NCBI GenBank assembly: GCA_029007475.1
Contig: JAQXHW010000108.1
Location: 1-32,538, forward strand
Reading direction: 5' to 3'
Source of the DNA: Oscillospiraceae bacterium
GTDB taxonomy: Bacteria; Bacillota; Clostridia; Oscillospirales; Acutalibacteraceae
DNA: 32,538 bases
Part shown: piece by piece, positions 1 through 7,891 of the stretch
Layout of the letters: each line of letters opens with the position of its first letter
Numbering within the stretch: the stretch's first letter is position 1
Notes under the pieces: model-generated
The model's database searches: none
What the model saw: only the letters and a program-made list of their open reading frames with translations
What the model was told of the DNA's origin: nothing
Translations under genes and position numbers: made by a program

Positions 1-1
1 T

Positions 2-649
2 ACTTTGGCGGTTACCACAGCTGCTTCTAACGCAATCGGTATGGGTATTGCGGCAACTTTAGTTCTGATAGGCTCAAACGCGGTAATAAGCGCGCTGAGA
101 AAGGTTATTCCCGACAAGGTGAGGATTCCTGCTTACATAACTATTATCGCCGCCTTTGTTACAGTAGTTCAGATGGTGGTAAAAGCCTTTGCTCCTGCTA
201 TTGACGAGAGCCTGGGTATATTTCTGCCTCTTATTGTCGTAAACTGTATAATCCTCGGACGTGCCGAGATGTACGCCAGCAAAAATCCCATTATCCCCTC
301 CATGCTTGACGGACTCGGAATGGGAATAGGCTTTACGGCAACGCTCCTTATTATGGGCTCAATCCGAGAGATTTTAGGTAACGGCACATGGTTTGGTATG
401 CCCATAACCGGAGGTATTCAGATTATTATTTTCATGCTTCCTCCCGGCGGCTTCTTTGTTTTCGGTATGCTTATTGCTCTTGCCGCTAAAATAAGCGGCA
501 AAAAACCTCCTAAGGCGGCAGGCTGTGCAAGCTGTCCCTTAAAGGGTAAATGCTCCGTACAGATTTCCGAGGGCGACGAAAAAGCCTGTCCCTCAAAGGC
601 AGAGGTTCTTGCCTCTGAGGTTTCTGAGAAAGGGGGAGAGGGCGCATGA
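2..649 (+). CDS. rnfE: RnfE, Rnf electron transport complex membrane subunit (5' end missing)
   Basis: RnfE/RsxE is an integral membrane subunit of the Rnf ferredoxin:NAD+ oxidoreductase, which couples electron flow from reduced ferredoxin to NAD+ to ion export. The gene enters from outside the window. The first visible codons read TLAVTTAASNAIGMG, which matches a conserved stretch that normally lies about 28 residues from the N-terminus, so TTG at 5 is an internal leucine codon and not a start. Hydrophobic segments follow, with the family signatures SLGIFLPLIVVNCIILGRAE and GSIREILGNGT. After the last membrane segment there is an unusual Cys-containing tail (CASCPLKGKC, then one more Cys, then an acidic end). 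The stop overlaps the rnfA start as ATGA, which implies translational coupling. The identity is secure; the role of the tail is unknown. Confidence 0.95.
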   Translation, partial: TLAVTTAASNAIGMGIAATLVLIGSNAVISALRKVIPDKVRIPAYITIIAAFVTVVQMVVKAFAPAIDESLGIFLPLIVVNCIILGRAEMYASKNPIIPSMLDGLGMGIGFTATLLIMGSIREILGNGTWFGMPITGGIQIIIFMLPPGGFFVFGMLIALAAKISGKKPPKAAGCASCPLKGKCSVQISEGDEKACPSKAEVLASEVSEKGGEGA

Positions 650-1251
650 TTATTAAGTCGCTGATTGCGGTTTTCCTCGCGGCAATCCTTACGGAAAACT
701 ATGTATTGTCGAAGTTTTTAGGTATCTGTCCTTTCCTCGGTGTATCCAAAAAGGTCAATACGGCTTTAGGTATGAGCGCGGCGGTTACTTTTGTAATGGT
801 TTTGGCGACTGCGGCTACCTACCCAATTTACATGTATCTCTTGGTTCCTGCAAATCTCAGCTATTTGCAGACTATCGTGTTTATTCTCATTATTGCGGGA
901 CTTGTTCAGCTTGTTGAGATTGTTCTCAAGAAGTACATTCCCTCTCTCTATAATTCTCTGGGAATTTACCTGCCCCTGATTACCACAAACTGCGCTGTTT
1001 TAGGCGTTACAATGCTTGTAATTGAGAAAAGCGGCCCCGATTTCGGCTTCGGTCACGCTATGGTAAATGCCTTGGGCGCAGGTATCGGCTTCCTTGTTGC
1101 AATGGTAATGTTTGCAGGAGTTCGTCAGCGTTTGGAAGCTGCCGATATTCCCAAAGCCTTAAAGGGTCTGCCTATAACTTTAGTTGCGGCTTCTCTTGTT
1201 TCCCTGAGCTTCTTAGGCTTTTCGGGAATAGTTGAAGGTATGTTAGGCTAA
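646..1251 (+). CDS. rnfA: RnfA, Rnf electron transport complex membrane subunit
   Basis: RnfA is the membrane paralogue of RnfE and lies with it at the core of the Rnf complex. The 201 residues match the usual family length (about 190-200) and are almost wholly hydrophobic, with about six membrane segments. Family motifs are visible near the N-terminus (ENYVLSKFLGICPFLGVSKK) and in the middle (NSLGIYLPLITTNCAVLGV). In the related RnfE and NqrD/E proteins the paired cysteines in such half-helices are thought to hold an iron-sulfur cluster within the membrane; the matching Cys residues of RnfA are present here. The ATG overlaps the rnfE stop by four bases, and rnfB follows 12 bases downstream, so this is the usual E-A-B end of an rnf operon. 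Confidence 0.96.
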   Translation: MIIKSLIAVFLAAILTENYVLSKFLGICPFLGVSKKVNTALGMSAAVTFVMVLATAATYPIYMYLLVPANLSYLQTIVFILIIAGLVQLVEIVLKKYIPSLYNSLGIYLPLITTNCAVLGVTMLVIEKSGPDFGFGHAMVNALGAGIGFLVAMVMFAGVRQRLEAADIPKALKGLPITLVAASLVSLSFLGFSGIVEGMLG

Positions 1252-1263
1252 GGGGGTGCGGTA

Positions 1264-2070
1264 ATGGATATTAATTCGATTTTACTTGCCGTACTTATAG
1301 TTGCCGGCATAGGACTTGTACTGGGCGTAATTTTGGCGGTGGCTTCCCTTTTAATGGCAGTACCCAAGGATGAAAAGGTTGAAGCCTTAAAGGAGGCTCT
1401 CCCCGGAGCAAACTGCGGAGCCTGCGGCTACTCGGGCTGTGAGGGATACGCAAAGGCTCTCGCCTTAGGCGAAGCGGCCTTAGGAAAATGCTCTCCCGGC
1501 GGTGAGGACTGTGTGTCACAGCTCTCAAAAATTTTAGGAGTTGAGGCTGCCTCTAGGGAGAAAAAAACTGCCCTTGTGCATTGTATGGGAAGCGAGGACA
1601 ACACAGACGTCAAGATGGAGTATCAGGGAGTTATGTCCTGCCGTGCGGCAATGACCCTGCACGGCGGCATGAGCAGCTGTACCTTTGGCTGTCTCGGCCT
1701 CGGCGACTGTATGAATGCCTGTCCCTACGGTGCAATTTCTCTCTGCAACGGAGTTGCCCATATTGAGCCTGAGCTTTGCAAGGGTTGTTCGATGTGTGTT
1801 TCAGCCTGTCCAAAGAAGCTAATTTCCTTTGTGCCTTACAAGGATATGGCGGTTGTGCGCTGCTTTAACTGCCAAAAGGGCGCAGACGCGAGAAAGGTAT
1901 GTAAGAGTGCCTGTATCGGCTGTAAGAAGTGCGAAAAGGTCTGCGAAGCCGGAGCGGTCAAGGTTGAGAATTTCTTAGCCTATGTAGACGCTTCAAAATG
2001 CACAGGCTGTATGAAGTGTGTGGAAAGCTGTCCCCAAGGCTCTATAACTGCTTTTAGGGCAGGAGCGTAA
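1264..2070 (+). CDS. rnfB: RnfB, iron-sulfur subunit of the Rnf complex
   Basis: RnfB receives electrons from ferredoxin at the cytoplasmic face of the Rnf complex. The 268-residue protein starts with one membrane helix (about residues 6-32). A Cys-rich Fe-S domain follows with Cys51, Cys54, Cys59 and Cys76 (CGACGYSGC), then a region with several ferredoxin-type sets, including CLGLGDCMNACPYG, CKGCSMCVSACPK, CIGCKKCEKVC and CTGCMKCVESCP. Such multi-cluster RnfB proteins are normal in clostridia. The start is ATG at 1264, preceded by AGGGGGTGCGGTA. It is the last gene of the operon, since a strong terminator follows. The rnfC, D and G genes are not in the window and presumably lie upstream. 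Confidence 0.96.
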   Translation: MDINSILLAVLIVAGIGLVLGVILAVASLLMAVPKDEKVEALKEALPGANCGACGYSGCEGYAKALALGEAALGKCSPGGEDCVSQLSKILGVEAASREKKTALVHCMGSEDNTDVKMEYQGVMSCRAAMTLHGGMSSCTFGCLGLGDCMNACPYGAISLCNGVAHIEPELCKGCSMCVSACPKKLISFVPYKDMAVVRCFNCQKGADARKVCKSACIGCKKCEKVCEAGAVKVENFLAYVDASKCTGCMKCVESCPQGSITAFRAGA

Positions 2071-2176
2071 GAAGTGAAATAATCTATGCACGGCTTTAGA
2101 AATGCCGAGACTGCGGCGCAGTAAAACACAGCCGCGAAAATGCGAAAATATATTGTAAGGAATTTTCCTGCTCGAT

Positions 2177-2208
2177 AAAAAACTCCTCCGTTTTCGGGGG
2201 AGTTTTTT
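2177..2208 (+). terminator. Rho-independent terminator after rnfB
   Basis: A hairpin with arms ACTCCTCCG and CGGGGGAGT (one G-U pair) around a TTTT loop, flanked by an A-run on the left and TTTTTT on the right. The interval 2071-2344 holds no gene. It contains a short dyad (ACTGCG-G-CGCAGT, 2110-2122), this terminator and the promoter of the next operon. Confidence 0.9.
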
Positions 2209-2291
2209 GTATTCGTGTAAACTTAATCTGAAAATTTTGTGAAAATATAAAAAATTTTTGGAAAAAACGATACAAAATGAAATTTTTGTAG

Positions 2292-2297
2292 TATAAT
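2292..2297 (+). promoter_or_regulatory. Promoter -10 box for the Gld-type ABC operon
   Basis: A perfect TATAAT lies 48 bases before the ATG at 2345, in a very AT-rich stretch downstream of the rnf terminator. The -35 element is poor: at 17-base spacing the sequence is GATACA (2269-2274), which shares only three bases with TTGACA. The promoter may need an activator or rely on the A-tracts upstream. Confidence 0.6.
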
Positions 2298-2344
2298 TAC
2301 AATGTCTTTTTGTGTTCAAAAAATACTCATAAGGAGTGAACTAT

Positions 2345-3319
2345 ATGGTAGAGGTTAAAAACCTTACTAAATCCTACGGTAATGTTCTTGCCGTAAAGGG
2401 TATTAGCTTTTCGGCAAATGCCGGCGAGATACTGGGATTTCTCGGCCCTAACGGCGCCGGAAAAACTACCACAATGAATATTATTACGGGCTTTCTCTCG
2501 GCAACAGGAGGTACGGTTACCATTGACGGCTACGATATCCTTGATAATCCCAAGGAGGCACGCTCCCGCATAGGATATCTCCCGGAGCAGCCCCCTCTTT
2601 ATCTCGATATGACCGTTGAGAAATACCTTGAATTTATCTATGAGCTGAAGAAGGTGAAATTACCTCGTCAGGCTCACCTTAAAGAGATTATGACTCTGGT
2701 TAAAATCTACGATATCAAGGACAGGGTTATAAAGAATCTTTCAAAGGGATACCGACAGAGAGTAGGCGTTGCTCAGGCATTGGTGGGCAATCCCCCTGTT
2801 ATTATACTTGACGAGCCTACCGTGGGTCTTGACCCAAGACAGATTATCGAGATGAGAAGCCTTATTCGCTCTCTCGGCAAGAAGCACACCGTAATTTTTT
2901 CCTCTCATGTGCTTTCCGAGGTTTCCGCAATTTGCGACAGAATCGTTGTTATCTCCAACGGAACTATCGCCGCCGACTCGAAAACCGAGGAGCTTTCCTC
3001 AATTACCGATGATTTCGGCAGAATTTCTCTCACGGTTGAGGGTGTGCCCTCAAGCGTCGCCTCTGTTCTATCGGAGATTGACGGGGTGACAAAGGTGAGA
3101 AAAGATATAAAATATTCCGAAAATGTTTGCTCCTTTATTTTAGAGCATAAAAAGGATATGGATATAAGACGTGCGGTTTTCCGCGCTATGTCAAAGGCTG
3201 ACTGTCCCATACTTGAAATGAAGGACGCAGGAAAAACCCTTGAGGAGAGCTTCCTCTACCTCACCGACGTTACCGAGGTTGAGAGAACTAAAAAGGGCAG
3301 AAAGGGAGGTAAAAACTGA
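2345..3319 (+). CDS. ABC transporter ATP-binding protein, GldA-like
   Basis: The ATPase subunit of an ABC-2 type exporter; it powers the neighbouring permease. The 324-residue protein has a Walker A (GPNGAGKTT, residues 34-42), an ABC signature (LSKGYRQRVGVAQAL) and a Walker B (VIILDEPTVGLDP). A C-terminal regulatory domain of about 100 residues follows, as in CcmA/GldA-type ATPases. I chose ATG at 2345 because AAGGAG (2331-2336) lies eight bases upstream; an in-frame GTG at 2336 would overlap that site. It overlaps the permease gene by one base (TGATG). The cassette order (ATPase, permease, GldG-like, DUF4340) matches the Gld group of exporters, named from Bacteroidetes gliding but also present in non-gliding Firmicutes. 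The substrate is unknown. Confidence 0.92.
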   Translation: MVEVKNLTKSYGNVLAVKGISFSANAGEILGFLGPNGAGKTTTMNIITGFLSATGGTVTIDGYDILDNPKEARSRIGYLPEQPPLYLDMTVEKYLEFIYELKKVKLPRQAHLKEIMTLVKIYDIKDRVIKNLSKGYRQRVGVAQALVGNPPVIILDEPTVGLDPRQIIEMRSLIRSLGKKHTVIFSSHVLSEVSAICDRIVVISNGTIAADSKTEELSSITDDFGRISLTVEGVPSSVASVLSEIDGVTKVRKDIKYSENVCSFILEHKKDMDIRRAVFRAMSKADCPILEMKDAGKTLEESFLYLTDVTEVERTKKGRKGGKN

Positions 3320-4059
3320 TGAAAGCTATATTCAAAAGAGAGTTTGCCTCTTATTTCACTTCTCCCTTAGGCTACATAATTTTGGCTATTTACGGCTTCC
3401 TTTCGGGACTCTTTATTCTGATTTCCTATTATGATACGGGTTATAGCTATGCCATAGCCGACGGCATAGCCCCCATGATGAACTTTGCGCTTTTCATAAT
3501 TCCCCCAATAACCATGAAGTCCTTTACCGACGAAAAACGTCAGCACACGGACCAAGCGCTGCTCACCGCTCCCGTGAGCCTTTGGGATATTGTTTTGGGT
3601 AAATTTTTTAGTGCATTTGCCCTCTATGTAATCTGCACGCTTTACTATTTCGTCTATGTGCTTTTCACGTTAATGTTTATTCCTTCTCCTGCTATTGAGT
3701 GGGGAGTGCTCTTTACCTGTTGGCTCGGAATTTTACTTCTGGGTGCGGCAATGCTGGCAGTTAACCTTTTCTATTCCTCTCTGACAGCTTCTCAGATTTT
3801 GGCTGTTGTTGTGGGTATGGGCACAGGACTTTTTATTATGCTATACGACGTTATTATCTTCACTGTGGCTAATTCCATAAGCTCTATGTTCAAGATAGAT
3901 TATCAGATAGTTGTACTTGATAAGCTATCAGTTACTTCGCATTTCACGAACTTTGTAAGCGGAGTTTTGAATCCTGCGGACATAGTATTTTTCGTAAGCT
4001 TTGCTCTTGTATTCCTGTTCTTTACCAACAGGGTGCTGGATAAAAAGCGTTGGTCTTAA
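3319..4059 (+). CDS. ABC-2 type permease (GldF-like)
   Basis: The membrane subunit of the Gld-type exporter. The 246 residues form about six hydrophobic segments. The first follows a short basic N-terminus (MKAIFKREFASYFTSPLGY) that is typical of the ABC-2 family, and residues around FTDEKRQHTDQALLTAPVS form the usual cytoplasmic coupling loop. A strong ribosome binding site (AAAGGGAGGT, 3301-3310) lies eight bases before the ATG. Translation is coupled to the ATPase gene upstream by a TGATG overlap, and the GldG-like gene starts 13 bases downstream. Confidence 0.9.
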   Translation: MKAIFKREFASYFTSPLGYIILAIYGFLSGLFILISYYDTGYSYAIADGIAPMMNFALFIIPPITMKSFTDEKRQHTDQALLTAPVSLWDIVLGKFFSAFALYVICTLYYFVYVLFTLMFIPSPAIEWGVLFTCWLGILLLGAAMLAVNLFYSSLTASQILAVVVGMGTGLFIMLYDVIIFTVANSISSMFKIDYQIVVLDKLSVTSHFTNFVSGVLNPADIVFFVSFALVFLFFTNRVLDKKRWS

Positions 4060-4072
4060 GGGAGGTTTTTTC

Positions 4073-5578
4073 ATGAGTAACAGAATAGAAAAGGCTTCTG
4101 CAAAGCTTTCTGCAAAGACCCGCATGATTATGAATATTATTTTCATAGTTGTCGTTTTGGCTGTGGTTGTGGGAGCAAATATACTAACCTCTTTCATTGT
4201 TAAGAGAAATCCTGCCTCTCAGGTCGATTTTACCTCTGACGGAGCATACAGCCTGCAGGCAGGTACCGTAGAGTATCTGAACTACCTTGAGGACGAGATT
4301 GTTATTAAGGTTCTCTGCTCCGAGGATAAGCTCATCAGCTACGACAGCTCCTTCGGTTATCAGGCTAATCAGCTTCTTCTGAAATTCTCTACCTACTCAA
4401 ATATAGAGGTTGAGTTTGTTGAGGATTTACAGATGACCTCGGTAAGTGCCTGGCAGGAAAAGTACCCCGATATCGACTGGAAGGCTCTAAACGAAATTCT
4501 GCTTGTTGAAAGCAAGACAAGCGGCAGGTACGCAGGCGTTAAGCGCGACGATTTCTTCACCGTAACCTACGATTCTTCTTCCGGAGAGAATGTTATCATC
4601 GGTCAGAATGTCGAGTCCGAAATTCTCTCTGCAATTCAGCGAGTTACCTCCGAGAAAATCGTGAAGGTGGGTATTTCCGTGGGCAACGGAGAATTCCTCT
4701 CTGCCGACTCTCAGTATTACGCAGAGTTTTCGAATTTAAGAGGCACCTTAACCCACAATGCCTACGACGTTGAGGATATTAACTTAAGCACAACCGTACC
4801 GAATGAGGATATGGAAATCATTATTATGGTAGCGCCTATCTACGATCTTACCGCTGAGGCGGCCGACAATCTTACAAATTGGCTCCAAAATGACGGCGAG
4901 TACGGAAAGACCTTGGTTTATGTTCCTTTCTATCTTGCCGAGGACACGCCTAATCTCGATTTAATTATCGAACAGTGGGGAATGACTGTCACAAGGGGCA
5001 TGGTTGAGGAAAAGGACGAGAGCAAGACCCTCTCAAGCGGCGGAGCTTTTCTTCCCGATTATGCCGACGAAAAATTCACCGAAACCTTAAACGATACTTC
5101 AAAGCCTGTTGCCTTCGGTACAGACTGTATGCCAATAAAGATCAGGGACGAAAAAATAGCTTCCTCAATCCTCACAACCTCCTCAAAGGCAGTAGTTCAC
5201 CTCATTGACGACGAGGGACTCACGGGCGAAACCGAGGAGGCAGGCGAAAACGGCATAACCGTTGCCGCGGTTGCAACCAAAACAGCCGATACGGGCGAAA
5301 CCTCAAACGTAGTTGTATGGGGCTCTATTGCAGGACTCCAGGACAACGTAATGAAGATGCCTAACTACAACAACGAAAGCTACTTTGTAAATATGCTCAA
5401 TACCCTCTGCGATAATGAGGTACAGGGAATTGTTGTTAACGGAGCAGCGTTTAGCGGCTCTGTTATGACCGTTACCGACGGAGTAAGAACAGCATTCAGA
5501 ATTATCTTTGTAATCGTTGTTCCCTTGGCGCTTATCGGTGCTTGCATCTTTGTATTTGTTAGAAGGAGAAATCGCTGA
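4073..5578 (+). CDS. GldG-like ABC exporter auxiliary membrane protein
   Basis: A 501-residue protein anchored by one N-terminal membrane helix (about residues 17-43) and one C-terminal helix followed by a basic tail (VRRRNR). The large domain between them is extracytoplasmic and resembles the GldG/ABC_transp_aux domain: early NPASQVDFTSDGAYSL, then long beta-rich segments. ATG at 4073 was chosen for its ribosome binding site (AAGGGAGGT, 4058-4066); the same frame stays open upstream to 4001, but that part overlaps the permease gene and has no ribosome binding site. It is coupled to the DUF4340 gene by TGATG. Its role is inferred to be substrate handling outside the membrane with the neighbouring exporter. 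Confidence 0.85.
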   Translation: MSNRIEKASAKLSAKTRMIMNIIFIVVVLAVVVGANILTSFIVKRNPASQVDFTSDGAYSLQAGTVEYLNYLEDEIVIKVLCSEDKLISYDSSFGYQANQLLLKFSTYSNIEVEFVEDLQMTSVSAWQEKYPDIDWKALNEILLVESKTSGRYAGVKRDDFFTVTYDSSSGENVIIGQNVESEILSAIQRVTSEKIVKVGISVGNGEFLSADSQYYAEFSNLRGTLTHNAYDVEDINLSTTVPNEDMEIIIMVAPIYDLTAEAADNLTNWLQNDGEYGKTLVYVPFYLAEDTPNLDLIIEQWGMTVTRGMVEEKDESKTLSSGGAFLPDYADEKFTETLNDTSKPVAFGTDCMPIKIRDEKIASSILTTSSKAVVHLIDDEGLTGETEEAGENGITVAAVATKTADTGETSNVVVWGSIAGLQDNVMKMPNYNNESYFVNMLNTLCDNEVQGIVVNGAAFSGSVMTVTDGVRTAFRIIFVIVVPLALIGACIFVFVRRRNR

Positions 5579-7158
5579 TGAACAAACGGATGATTAGAAA
5601 TATTATTATCGCCGCAGCCGCACTTTTAGTCGTTGCGGGAGTAATCTGCATGGTGATTTTTATTCCATCATGTGCAAATAATACCCCGAAGAAAACCGAG
5701 CTTGACTACGGTACGGATATGAAGCTCTTCGTAGACGAGGATGGGCTTCACTGCGCCGAGGTTGTAACAAACGAAAAGGGAGAAATCGAAAACAACTCCT
5801 ATGGTACGCTTATTGATTATTTCCCCGCAAAGATTGAGAAAATCGCCATGGAAACCCCTTGGGGCAACTATACCTTTATTCTTACCACTCCTGTGGACTC
5901 AGACGGTAAAACCGAGGCGACTGTCTATACCTTAGAGGGCTTTGAGGACTATCAGCTTGAAAGCACAAATCCTGCTCTTTTGGCAAGCGCGATCTGTAAA
6001 ATAGACTTTATCTCAGTTGTTGACTTAAAGGGCGAAAAATCCTCTGAGTTCGGTTTTGACGAGCCTCGTGCAAAGGGTACCGCTTACTACAATGACGGCA
6101 CTCACTCCACCGTAATTTTAGGCGCCGATGCCGCAGGCGGAGAAAGCTGTTACATTAAATTCGGCAACAGCGACACAATCTACCTTGTCGCAAAGGAAAA
6201 TATGGAGTCGATGCTTTATGATATAACCGACCTTTTCAGCGCGTCGATTAACGCTGATAAAACCTCGGTTTCCGACGACAGCTTTTCCGAGATTACCCTT
6301 GGCGGTACTCACTTCTCAAAGGAGATTACAATAGCCAAAAACGATGATAATGCGCTTTCCTGCTACTATGTAATGACCTCCGAGGGAAATACTCCCGTAA
6401 GCAACGTAGCGGGCAGCAATATTGTAGGCTCAATAAAATCTCTCACCTGCGAGGATGTTGTCTGTGTTAATCCCGATAAGGATAAGCTTAAGGAATACGG
6501 CTTGGAAAAGCCCTTTGCCACAGTCAAGACGGAGTATAGCTACACCGAGAAAACCTATGACGAAAACGGTTTGGAAACAGGCAGCAAGAACAAGACCTTA
6601 AAGGTTTCCCTCTTAGCTTCCGAGGCTGATTCGGAGGGTAAGGTTTATCTCATGCAGGAGGGCGGCAAGCTAATCTATAAAATCGCCGCAGCCTCAGTTC
6701 CCTGGGCAACTGTTTCCGAGAGCGATTTGAGAAGCGAGTATGTTTTCTCGCCCGCTTATTCAGCTTTAAGTAAGGTTGAGGTAGCGGCAAACGGAAAAAC
6801 ATACAGCTTTATCATGGGCGAGGAGGAGCAAGACGGCGCTATTGTCAAGACCGTTTCTCTTGACGGCAAAAAGATAGACGAGCCCGCTTTCTATACCTTC
6901 TGTCAGGACCTTTCCCTCTTAACTGTTGCAGGTCAGGACGACTCTGCAAAAACTACCGGCACAGCCCTTTCGGTTACCTATACATACTCCTCGGGCAGAG
7001 CCGCCGATAAGGTTGAGTTCAAGTCTACCGGCAGCCAGAAAATTATAGCCGCACTAAACGGAAAAGGTGACGGTTACGTCTATAAAGAGCAGGTTGACGG
7101 CATGACAGAAAACTTGGAGAAATTAGCGAAAGGACAGGAGATTTCTTCTGTTCTATGA
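5578..7158 (+). CDS. DUF4340 domain protein of the Gld-type exporter operon
   Basis: A 526-residue protein with one N-terminal membrane helix (about residues 8-30, ending near IFIPSC) and a large extracytoplasmic region rich in acidic residues. Stretches such as EFGFDEPRAKGTAYYNDG and KEYGLEKPFATVKTEYSY are repeats typical of DUF4340 proteins, which regularly close operons of the ABC/GldF/GldG type. The Cys after the hydrophobic segment (SCANN) could be a lipobox, but the match is poor and I do not call a lipoprotein. No terminator with a clear T-run follows; the next signal is the rimP promoter at 7228. Molecular function is unknown. Confidence 0.82.
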   Translation: MNKRMIRNIIIAAAALLVVAGVICMVIFIPSCANNTPKKTELDYGTDMKLFVDEDGLHCAEVVTNEKGEIENNSYGTLIDYFPAKIEKIAMETPWGNYTFILTTPVDSDGKTEATVYTLEGFEDYQLESTNPALLASAICKIDFISVVDLKGEKSSEFGFDEPRAKGTAYYNDGTHSTVILGADAAGGESCYIKFGNSDTIYLVAKENMESMLYDITDLFSASINADKTSVSDDSFSEITLGGTHFSKEITIAKNDDNALSCYYVMTSEGNTPVSNVAGSNIVGSIKSLTCEDVVCVNPDKDKLKEYGLEKPFATVKTEYSYTEKTYDENGLETGSKNKTLKVSLLASEADSEGKVYLMQEGGKLIYKIAAASVPWATVSESDLRSEYVFSPAYSALSKVEVAANGKTYSFIMGEEEQDGAIVKTVSLDGKKIDEPAFYTFCQDLSLLTVAGQDDSAKTTGTALSVTYTYSSGRAADKVEFKSTGSQKIIAALNGKGDGYVYKEQVDGMTENLEKLAKGQEISSVL

Positions 7159-7227
7159 TAGTTTCGGCAAAGCGGTTCTCTTAAACCCCTGCGGAATTGT
7201 TGAAAATCCCGATTTTCTGAGAAAAAC

Positions 7228-7255
7228 TTGATTTTCTCTGTAAATATGGTATAAT
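7228..7255 (+). promoter_or_regulatory. rimP: Promoter of the rimP-truB operon
   Basis: TTGATT (7228-7233), a 16-base spacer and TATAAT (7250-7255) preceded by TGG, so it is an extended -10 promoter. It lies about 80 bases before rimP and should drive the eight-gene operon. Confidence 0.85.
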
Positions 7256-7282
7256 GTATTACAGTTGAATATTGTATTAAGT

Positions 7283-7310
7283 AAGGAGTAGGTTTTCAGA
7301 CCTGCTCCTT
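7283..7310 (+). promoter_or_regulatory. rimP: Leader hairpin upstream of rimP
   Basis: Arms AAGGAGTAGG (7283-7292) and CCTGCTCCTT (7301-7310) form a 10-bp stem with one G-U pair and an eight-base loop. The following sequence (GGCTTTTG) is a weak U-tract, so this may be a partial terminator, an RNA stabiliser or a binding site. The left arm itself resembles a ribosome binding site, but the true one (GGAGGTG, 7323-7329) lies outside the stem. I do not assign it to a named RNA family. Confidence 0.6.
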
Positions 7311-7334
7311 GGCTTTTGTCTTGGAGGTGTTAAG

Positions 7335-7811
7335 ATGAAAGAAAGTAAAGGCAACGTATATGAGAGCGTAAAAGCTATTGCAGAGCCTATTGCCGAGAGC
7401 CTGGGACTTTCCGTTTGGGACGTCCGCTATCTAAAGGAGGGTGCTTCCCGGTATCTCCGTATCTTTATTGATAAGGAGGAGGGAGTTTCAATTGACGATT
7501 GCGAGGCTATGTCAAGAGCCATAGACGCTCCCTTAGACGAGCTTGACCCCGTAAAAGAAGCCTATATCTTAGAGGTTTCCTCTCCCGGTATTGAGCGTGA
7601 GCTGACAAGACCCGAACACTTCGACCGCTTTATCGGCGCCGATATTATGGTGCGCTTAATAAGACCTATGGAGGTTTTGGGCAGAGAGTTCAAGGGAGTT
7701 CTCAAAGCCCACGACAAGGAAACCCTTACCGTGGCTGACCACTCGGGAGAAAACGAAGTGACGATAAGCAAAAAGGACGCAGCGTGGATAAAATTAGATG
7801 ATTTTGATTAA
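7335..7811 (+). CDS. rimP: RimP, 30S ribosome maturation factor
   Basis: RimP binds the 30S subunit and helps it mature. The 158-residue length is normal for the family. The N-terminal alpha/beta domain holds LGLSVWDVRYLKEGASRYLR and the typical GVSIDDCEAMSRAID segment, followed by YILEVSSPGIERELTRPEHF, the strongest family signature. The C-terminal part is the SH3-like domain. ATG at 7335 follows GGAGGTG at 7323-7329. It is the first gene of the nusA-infB operon, preceded by its own promoter and leader hairpin. Confidence 0.96.
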   Translation: MKESKGNVYESVKAIAEPIAESLGLSVWDVRYLKEGASRYLRIFIDKEEGVSIDDCEAMSRAIDAPLDELDPVKEAYILEVSSPGIERELTRPEHFDRFIGADIMVRLIRPMEVLGREFKGVLKAHDKETLTVADHSGENEVTISKKDAAWIKLDDFD

Positions 7812-7891
7812 TACCCCGAAATGAATTTTGCGGCGAAACAAATTTAGATTTTATTCCAAATACATTGTTTAGAAAGGAATGGTTATTAAAA

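Noticed and set aside
2268..2274. CGATACA at the -35 position of the Gld-type operon as a possible third regulator site
   Set aside because: Only one copy is present and no partner lies 11 bases on either side, so it does not meet the repeat pattern seen at the other two promoters.
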